Part shown: positions 26,307 to 34,682 of the stretch, one piece after another
How the letters are laid out: the number at the start of each line of letters is the position of its first letter
Numbering within the stretch: the first letter of the stretch is position 1
Assembly: GCF_001183965.1 (NCBI RefSeq)
Contig: NZ_LFZV01000001.1
Location: forward strand, 2,860,352-2,924,351
Direction of reading: 5' to 3'
Length of the DNA stretch: 64,000 nt
DNA from: Bacillus sp. FJAT-27916
GTDB lineage: Bacteria; Bacillota; Bacilli; Bacillales; Pradoshiaceae
Translations under genes and position numbers: made by a program
Notes under the pieces: generated by a model
What the model was told of the DNA's origin: nothing
Seen by the model: the letters and a program-made list of their open reading frames with translations, nothing else
Databases searched by the model: none

Positions 26307-27155
26307 TTACAATCTCGCTTTTGTTGGTTCCTCCGCCGCTTGGATAGCCGCATCCTGATTCTTCGGGCTCATCGCTAAAGCAATCAATAGAACAACGACT
26401 GTCGCAGCAAGGACGAACCAGAATGTATTGGTCATTTCCCCATTAAAGACTACTTTATGGAATAATGCTCCTAATGAGCCTCCAAGAATTGGACCGACAA
26501 CCGGTACCCACGCATATCCCCAGTTGGATGGTCCTTTACCTGCTATCGGCAGAATCGCATGGGCAATCCTTGGACCGAGGTCACGGGCTGGATTAATGGC
26601 ATATCCTGTTGTTCCTCCAAGTGCCATACCGATTGCGACGATCAATAGACCAACTGCAATTGGATTTAAACCTTCCGTAAACTGATTGGCACCGATAAAT
26701 TGCAATCCTAGCAATAGGACGAATGTTCCAATAATTTCACTCAATAAATTAGAGAATGTATGTGGAATCGCCGGCCCTGTAGCAAAGACACCAAGCTTTG
26801 TACCAGGGTCTTCAGTGGCTTTCCAATGTGGTAAATATTGAAGATAGATAATAGCAGCACCTAAGATAGCTCCAATCATTTGAGCAGCTAGATAAGATGG
26901 AACTTGATTCCAGTCAAATGCACCTGCAAACGCTAATCCAATTGTAACAGCTGGATTTAAATGAGCGCCACTAATACTTCCAACCGCGAATACACCTAAT
27001 GTTACCCCTAGTCCCCAAGCAAGCGTGATGACGATCCACCCCGCATCTTTCGCATAAGACTTTGTTAAATTTGCACCAGCACATACCCCTGCCCCGATAA
27101 TAATCAGGATCATTGTTCCTAGCACTTCACCCCAAAATGGCGTCATGAATACCAC
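26307..27155 (-). CDS. glpF: Glycerol uptake facilitator (aquaglyceroporin)
   Basis: MIP-family channel of 282 aa with six membrane segments and both pore motifs, HLNPAVTIG and INPARDLGPR. The Asp after the second NPA-Arg marks the glycerol rather than the water subgroup. It precedes glpK by ~50 bases and follows a leader terminator under GlpP control. A cre box covers the -35 of its promoter. Confidence 0.95.
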   Translation of the reverse strand: MVFMTPFWGEVLGTMILIIIGAGVCAGANLTKSYAKDAGWIVITLAWGLGVTLGVFAVGSISGAHLNPAVTIGLAFAGAFDWNQVPSYLAAQMIGAILGAAIIYLQYLPHWKATEDPGTKLGVFATGPAIPHTFSNLLSEIIGTFVLLLGLQFIGANQFTEGLNPIAVGLLIVAIGMALGGTTGYAINPARDLGPRIAHAILPIAGKGPSNWGYAWVPVVGPILGGSLGALFHKVVFNGEMTNTFWFVLAATVVVLLIALAMSPKNQDAAIQAAEEPTKARL

Positions 27156-27175
27156 TCCCTCATTGAAATATGGTC

Positions 27176-27237
27176 AAAAAAAGAGCACAGGTATGGGAAC
27201 CCATTCAATGAGAATTTAGGGCATCACTTACCTGTGT
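27176..27237 (-). promoter_or_regulatory. GlpP-type antitermination leader terminator before glpFK
   Basis: Minus-strand CACAGGTA...TACCTGTG stem enclosing about 34 bases, then TTTTTTT, in the leader of glpF. The sequence just 5' of it (AATTATTAACTTA region) is shared with the glpD leader. Confidence 0.75.
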
Positions 27238-27272
27238 CTCCAAGTCTCGACCAGAATTATTAACTTACTCAC

Positions 27273-27301
27273 AGTATAAAACGAGCTGAAAGCGCTGTCA
27301 A
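27273..27301 (-). promoter_or_regulatory. glpFK promoter overlapped by a CcpA cre site
   Basis: Minus strand TTGACA (27296-27301), 17-base spacer, TATACT (27273-27278). TGAAAGCGCTGTCA (27287-27300) matches the cre consensus TGWAANCGNTNWCA fully and overlaps the -35, so glucose repression by CcpA is expected. Confidence 0.88.
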
Positions 27302-27332
27302 CGACTTTTCTTTCAAAATCATGACTTTTTTC

Positions 27333-27887
27333 TCATTTTACGGAAAAATGTTCCCACAAATGATGATTGGAGCTTGTAATAGAAACCGCCCCTGCCTTCA
27401 GAGCCTCCTGTGCCTCCTGTTCAGTCCGGATCAATCCTCCGGCAAACACAGGAATACGGAAACGCTTTGAGACCTCTGTGATCATGGTTGGCAATGAACC
27501 TGGCAGCACTTCGATAAAGTCCGGCTGGCATTTCTCTACAAGCCTGAAGCTTCTTTCTATCGCATGACTGTCAATCATAAAGATACGCTGAACCGCTACC
27601 ACACCATGCTTTTTGGCTTGCTGGATGACACTTGATTTAGTAGATATTAACCCGTAAGGACGGAATTCCTGACATAAATATTGAGTGCCATATTCATCAT
27701 TCTTCAATCCATGTATTAAATCTATATGAAAAAATAATTTCTTATTTCGAGCATTTGCCATCTTGGTGACATGCTTGATTTGACCAAGATGAATCTCTAG
27801 CATGACACCCGCCTCATAAGGTGAATCTAGAAACCTCTCAAAATCCTTCATATTTGATAATGCTGGTAAAATACTTTGCTTCAACAT
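27333..27887 (-). CDS. glpP: Glycerol operon antiterminator
   Basis: 184-aa GlpP, an RNA-binding antiterminator that responds to glycerol 3-phosphate. TIM-barrel-like fold with HIDLIHGLKND, IQQAKKHGVVAVQRIFMIDS, EVLPGSLP and the phosphate-binding VFAGGLIRTEQEA. Good AGGAGG site. It heads the glpP-glpF-glpK-glpD order found in B. subtilis, and both downstream units carry the expected leader terminators. Confidence 0.93.
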   Translation of the reverse strand: MLKQSILPALSNMKDFERFLDSPYEAGVMLEIHLGQIKHVTKMANARNKKLFFHIDLIHGLKNDEYGTQYLCQEFRPYGLISTKSSVIQQAKKHGVVAVQRIFMIDSHAIERSFRLVEKCQPDFIEVLPGSLPTMITEVSKRFRIPVFAGGLIRTEQEAQEALKAGAVSITSSNHHLWEHFSVK

Positions 27888-27950
27888 AGTACCTCCTGAC
27901 CATAAATGGACACAAATCCTTGCCTCAGCTTCTCCATTTTTGTCAAACTA

Positions 27951-28015
27951 AAGAAAACCCCTATGTGGAAATAATACACCATTAAGGTATATATCACCAA
28001 CACAAGGGTTTTCTT
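27951..28015 (-). terminator. Terminator of the yhgE gene
   Basis: AAGAAAACCC/GGGTTTTCTT arms enclosing a second inner hairpin. It follows the yhgE stop and precedes glpP. Confidence 0.6.
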
Positions 28016-28026
28016 ATAATTTTCTA

Positions 28027-31000
28027 TTACGCTGCCATGTCACTATCCTCAACAACTCTGTCTTTCTTGAAGTACGATACAGCAATGGCCAATCCCGCAA
28101 ACAAGGCAAGGAAGATCAATAAAATACCGCCATTTGTTATCATACCGCCGAAATCATTGAGCGAAATCAATGACCGGAAACCGGCAATTGAATAAGACAT
28201 CGGCAAGAACTGGCTCAAGTTCCTCAAATACTCAGGAAGCATATCAACCGGCAATGCCGAACCTGTTGTGGATAGCTGCAGAATCAAGAAGGCAGCCCCG
28301 ATCAATAATCCAATATTGCCTAACAGCATAACAAGGAAGAATGCTATTGTCATGAATGTTAAGCTCGCCAAAATCGCATAAGGAATCATGGATATGGTAT
28401 TCAAGAAGCCTGAATGGACATAGAAGGATGTAAAGACAGTCAGTAAAATGGCCTGACCAGCCACCAATACAGCCATAAATCCATATCTTCTCACATACCA
28501 AGTAAGCGGTGACACTTCTTCGCCTGCAGGCCTTCTAACACCAACGACCATCACCATTAATAAAGCTCCGACAAACAAAGCGAGTGACAAAATATATGGA
28601 GCATTTGCATAGCGATAGAATGGATACCCATTAATCTTCTCACCTGCAAGCTGTACTGGATTTGCAAATTGGGATTTATTTTCATCCCCTCTGTTCGTGG
28701 CGGCCACTTTTGCAGCCCCATCACCTAAACCAGAAGCCAGCTCCTGCGTTCCATCCTTCACTTGACCGACACCGTCATCCAACTGTTTAACACCGTCAGT
28801 CATGGTTGCCCAGCCAGTCTTCACTGTAGCGTTTCCATCCGCCACTTGTCTTGCTCCATTTGCAAGTGTTTGAATATCGCCGGATTTCGCTGCCAATGAT
28901 GAATTAAGCTCCTTGCTTCCATCGGCAACTTGCTTCGAACCATCAGCTAGTTGTCCTGATCCATCCACCGCAGTCTTCCAGCCAGCGTTTACTGTAGCAT
29001 TTCCAGCTGCTACTTGTTTCGCTCCTGCTGCAAGAGTCGCAATGTCTCCGGATTTCGCTGCTAATGAGCTGTTCAGCTCTTTGCTTCCAGCTGCTACTTG
29101 ACCAGCTCCGTCAGATACTTGTTTTGCTCCTGCTGCTAAGGTTGCAATATCTTTCGATTTCGCTGCCAATGAGCTATTCAATTCTTTACTTCCCTCAAAC
29201 AATCTTAAAGAACCGGCTGCAAGTAATCCTGAGCCATCAACGGCTGTCTTCCAGCCTTCATTCACTTGTGCGTTTCCTGCAGCAACTTCCTGGGCTCCTG
29301 CTGCAAGTGTTTCGATATCTCCGGATTTAGACGCTAAGGTGCTGTTTAGCAGTCTGCTGCCCAGCACAAGCTCCTCTGCTCCGCTTGCTATTTGTCCTGA
29401 GCCATCAACGGCTGTCTTCCAGCCTTCATTAACAGAAGCATTTCCTGCCGCGACCTCTGCTGCTCCATTTGCTAATGTTTCAATTTCTCCAGATTTAGAT
29501 GCTAGAGTACCGTTTAGCAGTTTGCTTCCTGATACAAGTTCTCCAGCGCCGCTGGCTAATTGACCAGATCCATTAACAGCTGCAGACCAGCCTTCATTTA
29601 CTTGCTCGTTACCTGCAGCTACTTGCTTTGCCCCATTCGCCAATTCACTTGTTCCTGCGACAGCTGTTTTCCAGCCCTCATTCACAGAAGCATTCCCAGC
29701 AGCCACAGTGGTCAGTCCACCATTCAATGCTGCAGCACCTGTTGTCAACGCGTCCCAGCTTGTATTCACTGTCGCCGTCCCAGCTTGTATTTCCGCTGCT
29801 CCTCCTGCCACTTGCTTAGCGCCATCGACAAGCTTCTGTTGACCTGGTATTAACTGACTACTAAATGAATCAGCCAATTGATTGACCCCAGGACTTAATT
29901 TAGTTGAAATGCTTTGTGATAATGTGGATGCACCGCCTTGTAATTGACCAACACCCGAATCAACGGCAGAAGTTCCGCTTTGAACGGCCTTCGCTGCTGC
30001 CAGTACGTTTTGGAATTTAGGATCTTTTGCCATATCAGGATAAAGAGCCGCTAATTCTTCCAGTCCTGCCACAACACCCGTAGAACCTGTTTTCAGTCCT
30101 GGGGTTTGAGCCGCAAGACCATTCAGCCCATCTGAAACTGCTTTACTTCCATTGATTAATTCAGGCATACTTCCGGCAAGCTGATCAGCTCCATCTTTTG
30201 CTTTATTTAGACCTGCAAGCATATCAGAAGTGCCCCTGCTAAGCTCCTGAGCCCCTGCATTCACCGCTTGCCCGCCGTCTGCCAATCTTTGAATCTTATC
30301 CTTGTTGCCAGTTAATTGACCATACATATCTTCTGACCCTTTTTTCAAATCAGCCGTTCCTTTGGCAAGTGCTTCAATATCACCTGCCTTAGAACTCAAA
30401 GAGTTATAAAGCGTCTCTGAACCGCTTGCTACATTTTTCGCTCCCCCTGCGAGGGTCGCAATATCATTTGATTTTGCTCTCAGGGAATCATTTAATTCCT
30501 TTGTTCCTGCAGCCAATCGGCCAGCTCCATCGGCCACCTGACCGGAACCGTCAACTGCTGTTTTCCAGCCGGCATTCACCTGTGCTGTTCCTCCTGCCAC
30601 TTGCTTGGCTCCATCGGCAAGCTTAGCAATATCACCTGATTTCGCACTTAAAGATTGGTTAAGCGTCAGGCTTCCAAAAGCCAATCGGCCTGCACCGTCT
30701 ACTAGCTGACCGGAGCCGTCAACTGCTGTTTTCCAGCCGGCATTCACCTGTGCTGTTCCTCCTGCCACCTGCTTGGCTCCATCGGCAAGCTTGGCAATAT
30801 CACCTGATTTCGCGCCAAGCGATTGATTAAGCGTTCTGCTTCCGGCGACAATTTCACCAGCTCCAGCAGCCAATTGGCCAGACCCCTGTACCGCTGTTCC
30901 CCAGCCCGCATTTACTTGTGCCGTTCCTCCTGCTACCTGCTTGGCACCAGCTGCTACCTGGCTAGATCCAGAGGCTAATTGGCCAGACCCCTGTACCGCT

Positions 31001-31884
31001 GTTCCCCAGCCCGCATTTACCTGTGCCGTTCCTCCTGCTACCTGCTTGGCACCATCGGCAAGCCTGGCAATATCACCTGATTTTGCACTGAGCGATTGAT
31101 TAAGCGTCCTACTTCCAGCCGCTACTTGTCCAGCCCCATTTGCCAACTGGCCAGACCCCTGTACCGCTGTTCCCCAGCCTGCATTTACCTGTGCATTTCC
31201 GTCAGCGACTTGGTTCGCTCCGTCTGCCAGCTTATTGATGTCTCCCGCTTTACCAGTTAAAGAGCCCAATAATGTGCCTGTTCCGTCGTGAAGCTTCTTA
31301 GATCCGTCATTTAATTTTTTGGCACCAGCTGCACCATCGGAAAAGCCTTCTCCGACATCCCCTAAGGAAGCAAAGACGGTTTCCGTATAAGTCTCAGTAA
31401 TCGTGTTTGAAAGCTGATTGCTTATCTTTTCGATAGCTGAGTTCGTTGCTGTGGCCGCAATGAAATGAAGGCCTTCATTTTGCGTGTATTTTAACTCAGG
31501 CTTTTCTGGATTCTCATCCATGACTGTCGCAACTTTCCTCGAGAAATCCTCTGGAATCTCGATCACCATATAATAATCATTATCTTTTAGTCCGCGTTGT
31601 GCCTGGCTGCTGCTGACAAACCTCCAGCCTAAGTCATTGCCTTCCTTCAGTTTGGATACTAAATCTCTTCCTACGTTTACTTCCTTCCCGTCTGTTACAG
31701 TTCCTGCGTCATTATTAACGACTGCCACAGGCAAATTAGACAGATTATCATACGGGCCCCAGCTTGGAGTGAGCATAATCAAGCCATATAAGAGTGGAAC
31801 CAGTAATACGGCGATAATCGATACCCAGAAACCCCTTCGCTGTCTAAGTTCGGAAAATCGATTTCCGCTGCCATATTCGTTCAT
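28027..31884 (-). CDS. yhgE: YhgE/Pip family membrane protein with long repeat domain
   Basis: 1285 aa, much longer than the usual ~700-900. One N-terminal membrane segment (WVSIIAVLLVPLLYGLIML), the conserved external LPVAVVNND segment, then from ~residue 210 to 1030 a repetitive domain, and five C-terminal membrane segments. The repeats alternate GAKQVAxGxxxVNxGW, GSGQLAxG and LNxSLxAKSGDIxxLA, about twelve VNxGW copies. Relatives include the phage infection protein Pip of lactococci, and the topology resembles EsaA. A TetR-type operator lies upstream. Probably an ABC-2-like envelope protein of unknown transport role. Confidence 0.85.
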   Translation of the reverse strand: MNEYGSGNRFSELRQRRGFWVSIIAVLLVPLLYGLIMLTPSWGPYDNLSNLPVAVVNNDAGTVTDGKEVNVGRDLVSKLKEGNDLGWRFVSSSQAQRGLKDNDYYMVIEIPEDFSRKVATVMDENPEKPELKYTQNEGLHFIAATATNSAIEKISNQLSNTITETYTETVFASLGDVGEGFSDGAAGAKKLNDGSKKLHDGTGTLLGSLTGKAGDINKLADGANQVADGNAQVNAGWGTAVQGSGQLANGAGQVAAGSRTLNQSLSAKSGDIARLADGAKQVAGGTAQVNAGWGTAVQGSGQLASGSSQVAAGAKQVAGGTAQVNAGWGTAVQGSGQLAAGAGEIVAGSRTLNQSLGAKSGDIAKLADGAKQVAGGTAQVNAGWKTAVDGSGQLVDGAGRLAFGSLTLNQSLSAKSGDIAKLADGAKQVAGGTAQVNAGWKTAVDGSGQVADGAGRLAAGTKELNDSLRAKSNDIATLAGGAKNVASGSETLYNSLSSKAGDIEALAKGTADLKKGSEDMYGQLTGNKDKIQRLADGGQAVNAGAQELSRGTSDMLAGLNKAKDGADQLAGSMPELINGSKAVSDGLNGLAAQTPGLKTGSTGVVAGLEELAALYPDMAKDPKFQNVLAAAKAVQSGTSAVDSGVGQLQGGASTLSQSISTKLSPGVNQLADSFSSQLIPGQQKLVDGAKQVAGGAAEIQAGTATVNTSWDALTTGAAALNGGLTTVAAGNASVNEGWKTAVAGTSELANGAKQVAAGNEQVNEGWSAAVNGSGQLASGAGELVSGSKLLNGTLASKSGEIETLANGAAEVAAGNASVNEGWKTAVDGSGQIASGAEELVLGSRLLNSTLASKSGDIETLAAGAQEVAAGNAQVNEGWKTAVDGSGLLAAGSLRLFEGSKELNSSLAAKSKDIATLAAGAKQVSDGAGQVAAGSKELNSSLAAKSGDIATLAAGAKQVAAGNATVNAGWKTAVDGSGQLADGSKQVADGSKELNSSLAAKSGDIQTLANGARQVADGNATVKTGWATMTDGVKQLDDGVGQVKDGTQELASGLGDGAAKVAATNRGDENKSQFANPVQLAGEKINGYPFYRYANAPYILSLALFVGALLMVMVVGVRRPAGEEVSPLTWYVRRYGFMAVLVAGQAILLTVFTSFYVHSGFLNTISMIPYAILASLTFMTIAFFLVMLLGNIGLLIGAAFLILQLSTTGSALPVDMLPEYLRNLSQFLPMSYSIAGFRSLISLNDFGGMITNGGILLIFLALFAGLAIAVSYFKKDRVVEDSDMAA
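28790..31240 (-). repeat. Coding tandem repeats inside yhgE
   Basis: About twelve imperfect copies of a unit coding for VN-[AE]-GW-x-TAV-x-GSGQLA and flanking Gly/Ala/Gln residues. Longer 150-165-base units also recur with nearly identical DNA (for example around 30550, 30730, 30900 and 31010), indicating recent unequal exchange. Confidence 0.85.
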
Positions 31885-31951
31885 ATCTAACCCCCAGTTT
31901 GTCCGAAATATCTATGTCATGGTGGTTATGAAAGCGCAACCACTCGTATAA

Positions 31952-31979
31952 ATGATATATATTCTGAATGGTCATTCAA
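31952..31979 (-). promoter_or_regulatory. TetR-type operator and promoter of yhgE
   Basis: TGAATGGTCATTCA (31965-31978) is a near-perfect palindrome like those bound by TetR/FadR-type repressors. It overlaps a minus-strand -35 TTGAAT (31974-31979); TATCAT (31952-31957) sits 16 bases further on. In B. subtilis the neighbour of yhgE is the TetR-family gene yhgD; none is present here. Confidence 0.6.
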
Positions 31980-32103
31980 ATTCCTTCTAGTATTTCGATA
32001 TTTTGTAATTATTTTAGATAATTTGACACTTTTCTTCTTTGTGATAAGTAAAACTAATACAATATTTTAAGCATTCCTTATCACCCTTCAGGCTAATAAA
32101 CCC

Positions 32104-32141
32104 AAAAAAAGACCGTATCCTTTATAAAAGATACGGTCTCT
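32104..32141 (-). terminator. Terminator of the mhqD unit
   Basis: AGAGACCGTATC-type stem closing on GATACGGTCTCT, followed by T7 on the minus strand. Confidence 0.85.
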
Positions 32142-32150
32142 TTATACATT

Positions 32151-32765
32151 TCATTTCGGTCGTTCCAGAATAAATTTTTCTCCTAGCTTCATATATTGAT
32201 TGCCGGCAAGACGGCTGACAGGTCTTAATTCATCTATATTAATTCTTCCATTCTCATAAATCGATTCGTCAATATGATACCGCGTAATATTTCCAATAAT
32301 CAGATCACAGCTAGCATCATCTGCTACCTGTCCCCCAAGAGGAATCGCCTTAGAAAGTGTACATTCCATCCTTACCTTTGCATTGGTAATCCCAGGTACA
32401 CGAACTGTTTCACTCTCTGTCAGCTTAAAGTCTGACACTTCTAATTCACTTACATTGGACGGCAGCTCTGCCGCTGTCTGATTGGCATCCACTGCATTCA
32501 ACTCATCCGTGATATGGACCACAAACTCACGTGAATCCAATATATTCTGGGAAGTATCTTTCTTATGGCCATCCCTTCTTTGAACCGAGACAGCAATCAT
32601 TGGCGGATTTGCACTTACAATCGTAAAATAGCTGAACGGTGCAATATTAACGACTCCCTCATTCGAAATCGAGGAAACAATCGCTATCGGGCGCGGTACA
32701 ATCGTTCCCGTCAAAAACTTATAATTTTCTCTCTCGCCCATAGTAGTTGGATCTAAGGAAATCAT
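32151..32765 (-). CDS. Flavin reductase-like protein
   Basis: 204-aa FMN-binding split-barrel protein of the flavin reductase/DIM6-NTAB family (YwrF-like): RPIAIVSSIS, NIAPFSYFTIVSANPP for FMN phosphate binding, and VSVQRRDGHKKDTSQNI. ATG at 32765 follows GGGGGG closely and lies 14 bases after the MhqD-like gene, so the two form one unit. Likely NAD(P)H- or FMN-linked reduction of a small molecule; with MhqD it may serve quinone or electrophile detoxification, which is inference from context. Confidence 0.83.
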   Translation of the reverse strand: MISLDPTTMGERENYKFLTGTIVPRPIAIVSSISNEGVVNIAPFSYFTIVSANPPMIAVSVQRRDGHKKDTSQNILDSREFVVHITDELNAVDANQTAAELPSNVSELEVSDFKLTESETVRVPGITNAKVRMECTLSKAIPLGGQVADDASCDLIIGNITRYHIDESIYENGRINIDELRPVSRLAGNQYMKLGEKFILERPK

Positions 32766-32778
32766 GCTATTCCCCCCT

Positions 32779-33387
32779 TCAAGAAAATCTCTTCCCAAAC
32801 CAATTTGCCGCGGCAGTTAATTCAGCATATGCCAGCTGATGCCCAGAGTTCTCCCAATGGACAGTGACATCAGCCTGTTGTGCGGAAAGTATTCGTTCCA
32901 GTTCGCTTGTTTCCTCCGGAGGACAGATAGGATCATTCTTTCCTGCTCCAATAAAAACAGGAAGGCCAGTCAAATCAGGTAATTCGATTCCTCTGATTGG
33001 TACCATTGGATGAAACAGAATGGCTCCAGCGAGTACGTTCTCGTAGTGGAATAATAGACTTGCGGCAATATTAGCCCCATTGGAATAACCAATCGCAACC
33101 ATATTGTGACGATCAAACTCATATCGAACAGCTGCCTCATCCAAATAATCCCGAAGCTCCTTTGTCCTGTACTTCAAGTCCTCTTCATCAAATACCCCTT
33201 CTGCAAGTCTTCTAAAGAAGCGCGGCATCCCGTGTTCAAGAACATTTCCTCTCACACTTAACACGGAGGATACCGGAGAAAGGTGCTCCGCAATGGGAAG
33301 AAGATCCCGTTCCGTTCCACCGGTTCCATGGAGCATAAACAGCGTAGGAGCCTTTTCATCTTTTCCTTTAGCAAAATAATCAATCAT
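32779..33387 (-). CDS. mhqD: MhqD-like carboxylesterase
   Basis: 202-aa phospholipase/carboxylesterase-type alpha/beta hydrolase. HGTGG forms the oxyanion region, GYSNG the nucleophile elbow, D in GAGKNDPIC and H in NSGHQL complete the triad. It matches B. subtilis MhqD, of the quinone-responsive mhqNOD operon repressed by MhqR. A sequence like half of an MhqR box lies just downstream of its promoter -10, supporting the same control here. mhqN and mhqO are not adjacent. Confidence 0.8.
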   Translation of the reverse strand: MIDYFAKGKDEKAPTLFMLHGTGGTERDLLPIAEHLSPVSSVLSVRGNVLEHGMPRFFRRLAEGVFDEEDLKYRTKELRDYLDEAAVRYEFDRHNMVAIGYSNGANIAASLLFHYENVLAGAILFHPMVPIRGIELPDLTGLPVFIGAGKNDPICPPEETSELERILSAQQADVTVHWENSGHQLAYAELTAAANWFGKRFS

Positions 33388-33426
33388 GGTTTTCCACCAT
33401 CCCTTTGTTTGTGCCAGCCCTAAAAC

Positions 33427-33465
33427 ATCTCGAATTCAGTATAATATATTCCATGTTTATTTCAA
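33427..33465 (-). promoter_or_regulatory. mhqD promoter with possible MhqR operator
   Basis: Minus strand TTGAAA (33460-33465), 16-base spacer, TATACT (33438-33443). ATCTCGAATTC (33427-33437) matches the left half of the reported MhqR repeat (ATCTCGAATTCGAGAT); the right half is diverged. Confidence 0.55.
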
Positions 33466-33519
33466 AAAGGTTTGATTGAATAATCTACATTGATAACCAG
33501 CGTTTTTGTTAGAGCTATG

Positions 33520-33583
33520 CCTGCCATGAGTAAAAGAGGTAGTCATTTTTTATCGGCAGGATAATGGGTACGTTTTTCACCCA
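33520..33583. repeat. Structured intergenic element with two hairpins
   Basis: CCTGCC (33520-33525) pairs with GGCAGG (33555-33560), and TGGGT (33565-33569) with ACCCA (33579-33583). No gene is seen in the 358 bases between 33388 and 33745 apart from promoters; this compact double hairpin is the only structure. It may be a copy of an interspersed Bacillaceae repeat. Confidence 0.35.
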
Positions 33584-33745
33584 TACTATTGAAATATCTA
33601 TAACACACTTCATTAAATGAACCACTAGGCTACTACTTCATAATAATTTTTTATCTCTGACGGACATATAGAAGGAAAAAAGAACAAATTATTATAAGGA
33701 TGGGATTTTTTCCGTTCCATAGTAAAAGGGAGGGTCAATAAAAGA

Positions 33746-34402
33746 ATGAGAGTGACAAGAGCACGTCAAAAAAAGAAAAGGCAAAAAAAAATCAGAAACA
33801 GTTTCCTTAAGATGGGGGTACTATTAACGATAGCTGGCTGCCTGTATCTAGGATTTTCCCTATCAAATTGGGGAGATAGCTTTTCGTGGGCAAAGGATGC
33901 TTCAAAATCCGATTCAACCTCTTCTTCTCTAGCGGCATCCTCACAGGACATTACCTATAAAGAAGCACAAGGAAAAGTAATAGGATTAGCCGATAATCAT
34001 ACCATTGAGGTTGATTTAGATGGGAAGACGAAAACTTTTCATTGCCAGGGAAACACAAAATGTGAATCAGTGGTAAAGAATCTTTCTGATGAGGATGGCA
34101 TCGTTCTCTACTATTATCAAGATGAAAACGGACAGAACAAAATCATAGATATAGCTATTATTTATACACATAAGCAAGGTGAGCTAGTTCAGTACATAGA
34201 GGGTACATATTCAGGCATGGCGGATTCACATACGATCGAAGTCACGTTGCCCAAGCAAGTTGCCGCAGCCTATCAGCTTAGAGGTCCTTTATTAGAAGAG
34301 AATATCGAAAAGAAATTCACTAATGGGGATCGTGTACTCCTGACGGGCATTAAAACGGAAGACGGGATTGTTGTCTGGAATATGGAACATCCTCAACATT
34401 AA
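33746..34402 (+). CDS. Membrane-anchored uncharacterised protein with duplicated domain
   Basis: 218 aa. Very basic N-terminus (RARQKKKRQKKIR), one membrane segment (MGVLLTIAGCLYLGFSL), a Ser-rich linker and an extracellular part of two related beta modules: G-x-V-I-G-L-ADNHTIEV and G-T-Y-S-G-MADSHTIEV. The ribosome site GGGAGGG is 12 bases from ATG, somewhat far. No family name can be given; a cell-surface role is inferred from topology. Confidence 0.65.
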   Translation: MRVTRARQKKKRQKKIRNSFLKMGVLLTIAGCLYLGFSLSNWGDSFSWAKDASKSDSTSSSLAASSQDITYKEAQGKVIGLADNHTIEVDLDGKTKTFHCQGNTKCESVVKNLSDEDGIVLYYYQDENGQNKIIDIAIIYTHKQGELVQYIEGTYSGMADSHTIEVTLPKQVAAAYQLRGPLLEENIEKKFTNGDRVLLTGIKTEDGIVVWNMEHPQH

Positions 34403-34456
34403 GTCGATGCAAGAAGATGCTGTCTAAATCTAATGAGAAAATCATCAAATGAAATA

Positions 34457-34482
34457 GGAGCGGCTCCATCTGGAGCCGCTCC
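34457..34482. terminator. GC-rich hairpin between convergent genes
   Basis: Perfect 12-bp stem GGAGCGGCTCCA/TGGAGCCGCTCC with a 2-base loop, downstream of the gene ending at 34402. There is no clear T run, so termination is likely but unproven. The remaining stretch to 34682 has no gene. Confidence 0.5.
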
Positions 34483-34682
34483 TTCAGCTGTATTTTTCTA
34501 TATTGAAGAAAAACCATAATATTTAGAACCTGTACCTTCATTCAGGTGCACGGGCAGGTCGCATCAACTATCTCGCTTCTTGCGCCTTCTTTTAGATGCT
34601 CCGGCAAGTGACATCAATGTCTAGAATAGTGGCACTAGAACTTTTAATGATGGCTAACCCTTTCATTTTTGAAAGGCATTTA

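Noticed and set aside
28913-29853. Several antisense frames inside yhgE
   Set aside because: Produced by the biased composition of the repeats; none has a start signal.
34485-34680. Two similar GGCA-x-GT-x-x-CATCAA segments
   Set aside because: Short and imperfect; no gene or known element could be supported.
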